Below are positions 1-8,314 of a stretch of DNA of 64,000 nucleotides, one piece after another. The notes beneath the pieces are model-generated. The model made no database searches. It worked only from the letters and a program-made list of their open reading frames with translations, and had not been told where the DNA came from. Source of the DNA: Methylobacterium sp. (GTDB lineage Bacteria; Pseudomonadota; Alphaproteobacteria; Rhizobiales; Beijerinckiaceae). The DNA is taken from positions 62,001 to 126,000 of the forward strand of contig NZ_JAIETD010000013.1 of NCBI RefSeq assembly GCF_019745455.1, written 5' to 3'. The first letter of the stretch is position 1. Each line of letters opens with the position of its first letter. The position numbers and the translations under genes are program-made.

Positions 1-3000
1 GCGATAACGGGAGGTGCGGAGCCGACCTTCCAACTTCCGCCCCTCACTCCTGGGTATCATCGCCTGACCGCCAGTCTAGGCGACAAACGTGCCGAAGCCT
101 GGGTGATCGCAGCGCCCAAGCGCTGCTGGCGCCCGCGAGCGTATGCCGACGATGGAGCTCGCGACTGGGGTCTGGCGGCGCAACTTTATGGCCTTCGTTC
201 TCCGGAGAACCTCGGCATCGGCTCCTACGCTGATGCGGGCCGTGCTGCACGGGATGCGGGATTGCGGGGAGCTTCGTTCCTGGGCCTCAGCCCGGTCCAC
301 GCCCTCTTCGAGTCCGATCGAACGAAAATCTCGCCCTACTCGCCTTCGTCGCGGTTGTTCCTTGAAACCCTGTTCATCGAACCTGCCTCGCTTCCTGGCT
401 TCAGGGGATCGCGGGCAGCCACGCTGCTAGGCGAGATGGCGGGACGGGTCGAGGCGTTGCAGGAATCGGCACTCGTCGACCATGCGGGCGTCTGGGCCGT
501 GCTCTCGCCTGTGCTGCGGGCGTTCTGGGAGGATTCCGCCGCCCGCACCGACCGCGACCCGGCTTTCCGGGCGTTTCGCGAGGCGGGAGGGGCAGATCTC
601 GAAGCGCATGGCCGCTTCGAGGCTTTGTCGGAGCATTTCCAGGCGCGCGGCGCGCATTGGGTCGGCGACTGGCCAGAAGAGATGCGCGCGGCCGGCTCGC
701 AGGCGGTGGCCGATTTTGCCCGCGAGCACGCCGAGGCGGTCAGCTACCATGTCTGGCTGCAATACCTCGCCGACCTTCAGCTCGGTGCGGCCTCGGAGGC
801 CGCCCTCGGCACCGGCATGCGACTCGGTCTTTATCGCGACCTCGCGGTCGGGGCCGATCGCGGTGGTTCCGAGGTGTGGTCCCATTCCGAGCGCTTCGCT
901 CTCGGCGTATCCATCGGCGCGCCGCCCGATCTCCTCGCCCCGAAAGGCCAAGATTGGGGCCTGCCCGCCTTCGATCCACTCGAGATGGAGAAGGACGGCC
1001 TCGCCGCCTTCAGGGCGCTGGTGCAGGCGAACATGCGCCATGCCGGCGCGATCCGCATCGATCACGCCTTCCAGCTCGCCCGCCTGTTCCTCATCCCGTC
1101 GAACGGTTCTGCCAAGGACGGCGCCTACGTGGCGATGCCGTTCGAGGCGATGCTGGCGGTCCTGCGCCTCGAGAGCCACCGCTCCAAGTGCCTCGTCATC
1201 GCCGAGGACCTCGGCACCGCGCCCGAGGGTTTCTCCGACGCGCTGATGCAGGCCGGAATCCTGAGCTACCGCATCCTCGCCTTCGAGCGCGAGCATGACG
1301 GCCGCTTCAAGCCGCCCTCGGCCTACCCGCGCGATGCGCTCACCGCCATCACGACCCACGACCTGCCGACCTTCGTCGGATGGTGGCGGGTGGTCGATAC
1401 CGATACGCGCCAGGCCCTGGGGCTCTACGACGCCGAGCGCGCAGAGGCCGAGCGGGTCGGCCGCGTCACCGAGCGTCAGCGCCTGACCGATGCGCTTGCG
1501 GCCGACCAGCTCCTGCCGAGCTACGATCCCCCGGAGGCGGCGCCCTTCGAGGCAGCCGCCCGCTATCTCGCCCGCGCGCCCTCGATGCTGACGGCGGTCC
1601 AGTACGAGGATGTCGTCTCCGAACTGAGCCAGGCCAACGTACCGGGCTCGACCGAGGGCTATCCGAACTGGCGGAGGAAGCTCGACCGGAGCCTCGAAGC
1701 CATCGCGGCGCCGGGTGGTCCCCTGGCGAAGCTTGCCGCCGCGCTCTCGGCCGAGTTCCGAGGGCCGCGTTCCGGCGCCGCGCGCCTGTCTTCGCCGCCG
1801 CCGCGGGCGACCTACCGGCTCCAGTTCCACAAGGGCTTCACCTTCGCGGACGCTGAGGCGATCGTCCCGTATCTCGCCAAGCTCGGGATCAGCCACGTCT
1901 ACGCCTCGCCGATCCAGAAGGCGCGGCCGGGCTCGACCCACGGCTACGACATCGCCGACCACTCGACGATCAACCCCGAGCTCGGCGGCGAGGAAGGCTT
2001 CGTCCGCTTCTCGGAAGCCTTACGCGAGCACGGCCTCAAGCTTCTCCTCGACATCATGCCCAACCACATGGGCGTCGGCGGGGCCGACAATCCGTGGTGG
2101 CTCTCGGTGCTCGAATGGGGAGGGCTTTCGCCCTACGCCCACGCCTTCGACATCGACTGGTCGCGGCTCGGCGCCAACAACAAGCTCGTGGTGCCCTTCC
2201 TCGGCGACCGCTACGGCGAGGCGCTGGAAAGCGGCAAGCTCGACCTGAAGTTCGATGCCGAGCAGGGGGCCTTCAGCGTCTGGCACTACGAGCACGCCTT
2301 CCCGATCTGCCCGCTTCAATACCCCTCGATCCTCAACCGCGCTCTGGCCGCCCTCGAGGATGTCGGCGACGCCGCGGCGTACGAGGTGCTCAGCATCTCC
2401 GAGCAGCTTCGGCTGATGGGTGAGGAGACCAAGCTCGACCGCCGCCGTGGTTTTCCCGAGGAGGCCGACGAGCTGAAGCAGCGCCTCTCAGAGGCCGTGG
2501 CCGCATCGCCGGCGCTCCAGGCCGCGATCGAGCGGACGCTTCGGCTGTTCAACGGCGTCGAGGGCTACCCGGACAGCTTCGGTCCCCTGCACCGGCTGCT
2601 CGAACTGCAATCCTACCGCCTCGCCCATTGGCGGGTGGCGGCGAGCGACATCAATTACCGGCGCTTCTTCGATGTGAACTCCCTCGCCGGTCTTCGGGTC
2701 GAGAAGTCCGACATCTTCCAGAAGTCGCACGAGACGATCTTCCGCCACGTTCGCGAAGGCCGGATCGACGGTCTGCGCATCGACCATATCGACGGCCTTG
2801 CCGATCCGCTCGGCTATGCTCGCGCCCTGCAGGCGGAGGTCGGGCCGGGCTTCTACGTCGTGGTCGAGAAGATCCTGGAGCCGGGCGAGAAGCTGCGGCC
2901 CTGGCCTGTCGCCGGCACCACCGGCTACGACGTCCTCAATCAGCTCGACGGCATCCTGGTCGATCAGGAGCGCCACAGCCGCGTTACCCAATTCTATCGC

Positions 3001-4593
3001 TGGGCCACCGGCGACGACGAGCCCTACGGCTTCCAGCTCCGCGCCGCCAAGGCCGAGATCATCGAGATCAGCTTCGCCAGCGAGCTCGAAGTCATGACGG
3101 CGGATCTCAAGCAGATCGCGGACGCCGACCGGCGCACACGCGACTTCTCCGTCAACGCGATCCGCCGAGCCTTGATCGAGATCATCGCCCGCTTCCCGAC
3201 CTATCGCTCCTACCTGCCCGGCGATCTCGACGAGAGCGATGTCGAGGACGACGACGTGCAACTCATCGAAGGCGCCGTCGCCAAGGCCAAGCGCTGGAGT
3301 TCGTTGCCGGATCGATCGGTCCACGACTTCGCGGCCGACGCGCTGCTCGGACGCATCGAAACCGACGGACCGGGGCGCCCGGAACCCGCCGTGATCCTTC
3401 GTTTCCGCCGCCGCTTCCAGCAGCTCACCGGCCCGGTCATGGCCAAGAGCCTCGAAGACACCTTGTTCTATCGCTTCAGCGAGTTGCTGGCGCTCAACGA
3501 GGTCGGCGGCGACCCCGGCGAGTATGGCATCGACGCCATACATTTCCACGCGCTGCAGGCGGCGCGGGCCCGCGACTGGCCGAACGCCATGATCACGACG
3601 GCGACCCACGACACCAAGCGCGGGGAGGATGCCCGCACCCGGCTGCTGGCGCTTTCCGAGCTCCCGGAGGTCTGGGCGGAAGCCTGGACGATCCTCGGCC
3701 AGACGGCCCGCGCCCATCTTCATAAGGGCGATGACGGTCTCGAGCCGGATGCCAAGGATCAGTGGATGTTCCTCCAGGCGATCCTCGGCGCCTGGCCGAT
3801 CGAGCTCCTCGACCACGACGACGAAGCCGTGATCGAGGATTTCCGTAAGCGCCTCGACGCCTATTCGGAGAAGGCTCTTCGCGAGGGCAAGCGCCGGTCG
3901 AGCTGGGTCAATGTCGACGAGGGCTACGAGAACGCCGTCAAGGCGCTCTTTGCCGGGCTGATCGCGCCTGGCGCCAAGTTCCTCCAGCTGACGCGGCCGA
4001 TCGCGCGGCGCCTCGCCCATCTCGGGATGATCGCGAGCCTCGGGCGCACCGTCCTGAAATGCACGTTGCCCGGCCTGCCCGACACCTATCAGGGCACCGA
4101 GGCCTGGGATTTCTCCTTCGTCGATCCCGACAACCGCCGGCCGGTGGATTATGCGCGCCTTGCCGGCGCCCTTGAGGAGGCCGGCGATCCCCGCTCGCTG
4201 ATCGGCAGCTGGCGCGACGGACGGGTCAAGCAGGCGACCTTGGCGCGGCTCCTGGCGGATCGTGCCGCGCGGCCCTCGTTCTATGCCGACGCGGATTACA
4301 TCGCCGTTCCGGCCAAGGGCGAGAAGGCCGACCACGTGCTCGCCTTCACCCGCTCCGACAGCACGAGCGGGGAGGGCGACCTCCTCGTCGCCGTGCCTCG
4401 GCTAGTCGCCGATCTCGTCGGCGGCGAAGGCTGGTCGGGCGCGGGCTTTTCCGGAACGGTGCTGCCGGTGCCGGAGGCGAGCCGATGGGTCGATCTCGTG
4501 ACCGGCGAGGAACGGATGGCAGGCGAGGGGCGTATCGATCTCACGACGCTGTTCGCGCAACTGCCATATGCGGTGCTTAAGCGAGTGGTCTGA
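1..4593 (+). CDS. malQ-treY: Bifunctional 4-alpha-glucanotransferase (MalQ) - maltooligosyl trehalose synthase (TreY) fusion, 5'-truncated by window edge
   Basis: Frame stays open upstream of the listed GTG at 103 to base 1 (AITGGAEPTFQLPPLTPGYHRLTASLGDKRAEAW-VIAAPKRCW). MalQ motifs IRIDHAFQLARLF, IAEDLGT and ITTHDLPTFVGWW are followed by TreY motifs ATYRLQFHKGFTF, LLLDIMPNHMG, GLRIDHIDGL, VVVEKILEPGE and TATHDTKRGEDARTRL, with no stop between. Confidence 0.92.
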   Translation, partial: AITGGAEPTFQLPPLTPGYHRLTASLGDKRAEAWVIAAPKRCWRPRAYADDGARDWGLAAQLYGLRSPENLGIGSYADAGRAARDAGLRGASFLGLSPVHALFESDRTKISPYSPSSRLFLETLFIEPASLPGFRGSRAATLLGEMAGRVEALQESALVDHAGVWAVLSPVLRAFWEDSAARTDRDPAFRAFREAGGADLEAHGRFEALSEHFQARGAHWVGDWPEEMRAAGSQAVADFAREHAEAVSYHVWLQYLADLQLGAASEAALGTGMRLGLYRDLAVGADRGGSEVWSHSERFALGVSIGAPPDLLAPKGQDWGLPAFDPLEMEKDGLAAFRALVQANMRHAGAIRIDHAFQLARLFLIPSNGSAKDGAYVAMPFEAMLAVLRLESHRSKCLVIAEDLGTAPEGFSDALMQAGILSYRILAFEREHDGRFKPPSAYPRDALTAITTHDLPTFVGWWRVVDTDTRQALGLYDAERAEAERVGRVTERQRLTDALAADQLLPSYDPPEAAPFEAAARYLARAPSMLTAVQYEDVVSELSQANVPGSTEGYPNWRRKLDRSLEAIAAPGGPLAKLAAALSAEFRGPRSGAARLSSPPPRATYRLQFHKGFTFADAEAIVPYLAKLGISHVYASPIQKARPGSTHGYDIADHSTINPELGGEEGFVRFSEALREHGLKLLLDIMPNHMGVGGADNPWWLSVLEWGGLSPYAHAFDIDWSRLGANNKLVVPFLGDRYGEALESGKLDLKFDAEQGAFSVWHYEHAFPICPLQYPSILNRALAALEDVGDAAAYEVLSISEQLRLMGEETKLDRRRGFPEEADELKQRLSEAVAASPALQAAIERTLRLFNGVEGYPDSFGPLHRLLELQSYRLAHWRVAASDINYRRFFDVNSLAGLRVEKSDIFQKSHETIFRHVREGRIDGLRIDHIDGLADPLGYARALQAEVGPGFYVVVEKILEPGEKLRPWPVAGTTGYDVLNQLDGILVDQERHSRVTQFYRWATGDDEPYGFQLRAAKAEIIEISFASELEVMTADLKQIADADRRTRDFSVNAIRRALIEIIARFPTYRSYLPGDLDESDVEDDDVQLIEGAVAKAKRWSSLPDRSVHDFAADALLGRIETDGPGRPEPAVILRFRRRFQQLTGPVMAKSLEDTLFYRFSELLALNEVGGDPGEYGIDAIHFHALQAARARDWPNAMITTATHDTKRGEDARTRLLALSELPEVWAEAWTILGQTARAHLHKGDDGLEPDAKDQWMFLQAILGAWPIELLDHDDEAVIEDFRKRLDAYSEKALREGKRRSSWVNVDEGYENAVKALFAGLIAPGAKFLQLTRPIARRLAHLGMIASLGRTVLKCTLPGLPDTYQGTEAWDFSFVDPDNRRPVDYARLAGALEEAGDPRSLIGSWRDGRVKQATLARLLADRAARPSFYADADYIAVPAKGEKADHVLAFTRSDSTSGEGDLLVAVPRLVADLVGGEGWSGAGFSGTVLPVPEASRWVDLVTGEERMAGEGRIDLTTLFAQLPYAVLKRVV

Positions 4594-4597
4594 GACG

Positions 4598-4745
4598 GGA
4601 CGAACCCTCCCCCCTCCGTGGGGGGCGGGTGCCTCGTGGATGCGAGACGGGAGAGGGGACGACCTCTCCGGATAAGGCGCTCCCCTCTCCCGACCCGCTT
4701 CGCGGGCCACCCTCTCCCGCAGAGGGGAGAGGGATTGGTGGCAAG
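4598..4745. repeat. Intergenic palindromic repeat element (REP/ERIC-like, CCCTCTCCC...GGGAGAGGG type)
   Basis: Nested inverted repeats: CCCTCTCCC-GCAGAG-GGGAGAGGG (4710-4733) and CCCGC-TTC-GCGGG (about 4695-4707), plus related CTCTCC/GGAGAGG segments. Translated, it gives the low-complexity SPLPTRFAGHPLPQRGEG string typical of dispersed intergenic repeats. Confidence 0.7.
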
Positions 4746-4761
4746 AATGACGAGGGACAGG

Positions 4762-7700
4762 ATGAACGCACAGCCACCCGCCACGACCTCCGTGCAGCAG
4801 GCCAAGGCCGGAAGCGTCGCCCTTCCGGCGACCCTGGCGCCACGGGCCGAGGGGCCGCGGATCTACAACCTGTTCCCGCTCCTCGTCGGCCGCGTCTCGG
4901 CCTGGACTGCAGAGCTGCCCCGCATCGCCGCCCTCGGGTTCGACTGGATCTACCTCAACCCCTTCCACCAGACCGGCGGCTCGCGCAGCCTCTACGCCGT
5001 CTCGGATATCGAGCGCCTCGACGAGCGCTTCCGCGATCATGACGGCACCTCGGACGACGAGCAGATCCGCCGCTTCTGCGCCGCCGCCGAGGCGCATGGC
5101 CTCTCGGTGATGACCGACCTCGTCGTCAACCACACCGCCAAGGACGGCCCGCTGGCGCGGGAGCGGCCGGACCTCTTCGTCCTCGACGAACACGGCCAGC
5201 CCGAGAGCCCCTATGCCGTCGATCCCGACGACCCGTCGATCCGTACGGTCTGGGGCGATCTCGCCGAGCTCAACTACCATTCCGAGGCCGCCGCTCAGGA
5301 ACTCACGAAGATCTGGGCAGCCTATATCAACCGCCTGCAGGACCTCGGCGTGCGCGGCTTTCGCTGCGATGCCGCCTACAAGGTGCCGCCCGAGGTCTGG
5401 CGCGTGCTGATCCAGTCGGCGAAAGCGCTGGAGCCGGATTGCCTCTTCGCCGCCGAGACGCTGGGCTGCACCTTCGAGGAGGCCCAGGCGACTGCCGGAG
5501 CCGGCTTCGATTACCTGTTCAATTCCTTCGCCTGGTGGGACCTGAAGGCACCCTGGGCCCTGGAGCAGTACGAGCGGCTTCGCATCATCGCGCCCTCGAT
5601 CGCCTTTCCCGAGAACCACGACATGCCGCGGCTCGCGGCGGAGGCCGAGGGGGATGCCGGCGAGATCGCCCGCCACCTGAAGGCCCGCTACGCACTCGCT
5701 GCGTTCTTCTCAGCCGGCGTGCTGATGCCGATCGGCTACGAATGGGGCTATTCCCGCGCCCTGCACGTCGTCGAGACGACGCCCGAAAGCCGCGAATCCG
5801 AGACCGGTATCGACATCTCCGCCTTCGTTGCAGCGGTCAACGCTCTGCGCGCCGAGCTTCCGGCCGCCAATGTCGAGGGCGCCCAGGCACGCATCTCGGC
5901 GCCGGATGCCGACGTCGTGGCGTTGATCCGCTTCGATACCGGCCACGCGGCCTCGGCCCGCCACGCCGTGCTCGTGCTCCACAACCCGACGGCGGCGCCG
6001 ATCCCCGTCGATGCTACCGCGATCCTTGCCCGTACCGGCGGCATGATCGGCACCTTCATCGACCGCACGCCGGACGCCTCGCCGATCGCCTTCCGCGTCG
6101 GCGATGCCGTCACCCTGCAGCCCGGCGAGGTCCGCATCCTCGCCGCCGACCAGCCGAAGGTGACGCGCTGGCCGCGGCCCACCAACCCGGATGGCCGCGG
6201 CCGCGTCGTCATCGAGGCGGTCTCGCCGGAGATCGACGGCGGCCGTTCGGCGGTGAAACGCGTGGTCGGCGAGCAGGTCGAGGTGACGGCCGATATCTTC
6301 AGCGACGGCCATGACATCATCGACGCCGAGATCCTATCGCGTGCTGCTGGCGAGACCGAGTGGCGCCGCGACCCGATGGTCTTCGTCGACAATGATCGCT
6401 GGCGCGGGCATTTCCCGCTGGAGCGCAACGCCCGCCACGTCTTCACCATCGAGGCCTGGCGCGATGCCTTCTCGTCCTGGGTCCGCGACACCCTGAAGAA
6501 GCGCGATGCCGGCGTTGATGTCCGTCTCGAGACGATCGAGGGCGTCGCCCTCGTGAAGGCCGCCGCCGGCCTTGCCACGGGCCCCGACGCTACCGCCCTG
6601 GCCGACCTCGTCGCTGCACTCGAAGCCGACGAGGCCGGATCGGCGTCGCAGCTCGACCGCATCCTCGCGCCGACGGCTGCCTCCCTGATCCGCCGCAATG
6701 CCGAGCGGGTGAACCTGTCGCGCTATCCGGTCGAGATCCCGGTCATCGCCGACCGCCTCGCGGCCCGGTTCTCGGCCTGGTACGAGATCTTCCCGCGCTC
6801 GCAATCGGGCGATCCGAACCGCCACGGCACCTTCGACGACGTCATCCGCCGCCTGCCCGAGATCCGCGAGCTCGGCTTCGACGTGCTCTATTTCACGCCG
6901 ATCCACCCGATCGGGAAGACCAATCGGAAGGGCAAGAACAACACCCTCAAGGCCCAGCCCGGCGATGTCGGCTCGGTCTACGCCGTCGGCTCCGAGGAGG
7001 GCGGCCACGAGGCGGTGCATCCCGAACTCGGCACCCTCGACGACTTCTCGCGCCTGGTGGCGGCGAGCCATGCCTACGGCATGGAGATCGCCCTCGATTT
7101 CGCGATCCAGTGCTCGCCGGACCACCCCTGGATCAAGAACCACCCGGAATGGTTCGAATGGCGGCCCGACGGGACGTTGAGGTTCGCCGAGAACCCGCCC
7201 AAGAAATACGAGGACATCTCCAACGTCCATTTCTACGGCGGCGCGCTGCCCTCGCTCTGGATCGAGCTGCGCGACATCGTGATGGGATGGGCGGAGCGCG
7301 GGGTGCGCATCTTCCGCGTCGACAACCCGCACACCAAGCCGATCCCGTTCTGGGAATGGATGATCGCCGCGGTCAACGAGCGCTATCCCGACGTCATCTT
7401 CCTCGCCGAGGCTTTCACCAGGCCGAAGATGATGAAGAAGCTCGCCAAGGCCGGCTACCAGCAGAGCTACACCTACTTCACTTGGCGCAACACGAAGCAG
7501 GAGCTGATCGAGTACTCGACCGAACTCGCGGGAGAGATGGGGGAGTATTACCGGCCGAATTTCTTCGCCAACACGCCGGATATCAATCCAGTCTATCTTC
7601 AGACGAGCGGTCGCGCCGGCTTCATCGTCCGCGCGACGCTGGCGGCGACGCTCTCATCGGTCTACGGCATCTATAACGGCTTCGAACTCTGCGAGGCCGA

Positions 7701-8142
7701 ACCCTATCCGGGCAAGGAAGAGTACCTCAACTCGGAGAAGTACGAGCTCAAGGCCTGGGATTATCACAAGCCCGGCAACATCCGCGAGCACATCATCAAG
7801 CTCAACCGCATCCGCCGCGAGAATCCGGCCCTGTGGGACTTCCGGAACGTCGTCTTCACCGGCGCTTACAACGAACAGATCTTGGCCTACGCCAAGGTGA
7901 CGCCCGAGCGCGACAACTGCGTCTTCGTCCTCGTGAACCTCGATCCGCGCAGCCGCCAGGAATGCACCTACGAGGTACCTCTCTGGCTGCTAGGCCAGCC
8001 CGAAGACGGGGCGGTTGAGGTCGAGGACCTGCTTCAGGGCTACAAGTTCGAGCTTCGCGGCAAGTCGCACCGGATCGCCCTCGATCCGGCCGAGCGTTCG
8101 ACGATCATCTGGCGCTTGCGGGTGCCGCGCCGGGTTGCGTGA
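4762..8142 (+). CDS. glgE: Two-domain GH13 protein: N-terminal alpha-amylase-like GH13 + C-terminal alpha-1,4-glucan:maltose-1-phosphate maltosyltransferase (GlgE)
   Basis: C-terminal GlgE motifs IFRVDNPHTKPIPFWEW, IFLAEAFTRPKMM and FFANTPDINP. N-terminal GH13 motifs DLVVNHT, GFRCDAAYKVP, LFAAETLG and FPENHD. The start at 4618 in the ORF track reads through a repeat; ATG 4747 or 4762 is more plausible. Confidence 0.9.
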   Translation: MNAQPPATTSVQQAKAGSVALPATLAPRAEGPRIYNLFPLLVGRVSAWTAELPRIAALGFDWIYLNPFHQTGGSRSLYAVSDIERLDERFRDHDGTSDDEQIRRFCAAAEAHGLSVMTDLVVNHTAKDGPLARERPDLFVLDEHGQPESPYAVDPDDPSIRTVWGDLAELNYHSEAAAQELTKIWAAYINRLQDLGVRGFRCDAAYKVPPEVWRVLIQSAKALEPDCLFAAETLGCTFEEAQATAGAGFDYLFNSFAWWDLKAPWALEQYERLRIIAPSIAFPENHDMPRLAAEAEGDAGEIARHLKARYALAAFFSAGVLMPIGYEWGYSRALHVVETTPESRESETGIDISAFVAAVNALRAELPAANVEGAQARISAPDADVVALIRFDTGHAASARHAVLVLHNPTAAPIPVDATAILARTGGMIGTFIDRTPDASPIAFRVGDAVTLQPGEVRILAADQPKVTRWPRPTNPDGRGRVVIEAVSPEIDGGRSAVKRVVGEQVEVTADIFSDGHDIIDAEILSRAAGETEWRRDPMVFVDNDRWRGHFPLERNARHVFTIEAWRDAFSSWVRDTLKKRDAGVDVRLETIEGVALVKAAAGLATGPDATALADLVAALEADEAGSASQLDRILAPTAASLIRRNAERVNLSRYPVEIPVIADRLAARFSAWYEIFPRSQSGDPNRHGTFDDVIRRLPEIRELGFDVLYFTPIHPIGKTNRKGKNNTLKAQPGDVGSVYAVGSEEGGHEAVHPELGTLDDFSRLVAASHAYGMEIALDFAIQCSPDHPWIKNHPEWFEWRPDGTLRFAENPPKKYEDISNVHFYGGALPSLWIELRDIVMGWAERGVRIFRVDNPHTKPIPFWEWMIAAVNERYPDVIFLAEAFTRPKMMKKLAKAGYQQSYTYFTWRNTKQELIEYSTELAGEMGEYYRPNFFANTPDINPVYLQTSGRAGFIVRATLAATLSSVYGIYNGFELCEAEPYPGKEEYLNSEKYELKAWDYHKPGNIREHIIKLNRIRRENPALWDFRNVVFTGAYNEQILAYAKVTPERDNCVFVLVNLDPRSRQECTYEVPLWLLGQPEDGAVEVEDLLQGYKFELRGKSHRIALDPAERSTIIWRLRVPRRVA

Positions 8143-8314
8143 TGAGGGCGGGCGTGTCAGCAAAAAACATCACGGCCGGGCTGACCGTCGTGTTGTCGCC
8201 CAGAAGTTGGAGCCAAAGCTCCGGCCGACGCCCAGCCTCAGCCAAGCCTTTCCCGGCCGCCGGTGCGGATTCGTCCTATCCACCCTTGAACTCGACGCAT
8301 GAGGCAACGACGCG

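Noticed and set aside
427-1962. 511-aa minus-strand ORF antisense to malQ
   Set aside because: High-GC antisense artefact: low-complexity Arg/Gly/Glu composition and no family motifs, opposite a strongly supported CDS.
2488-4335. 615-aa minus-strand ORF antisense to treY
   Set aside because: Antisense GC-codon shadow with no recognisable domain.
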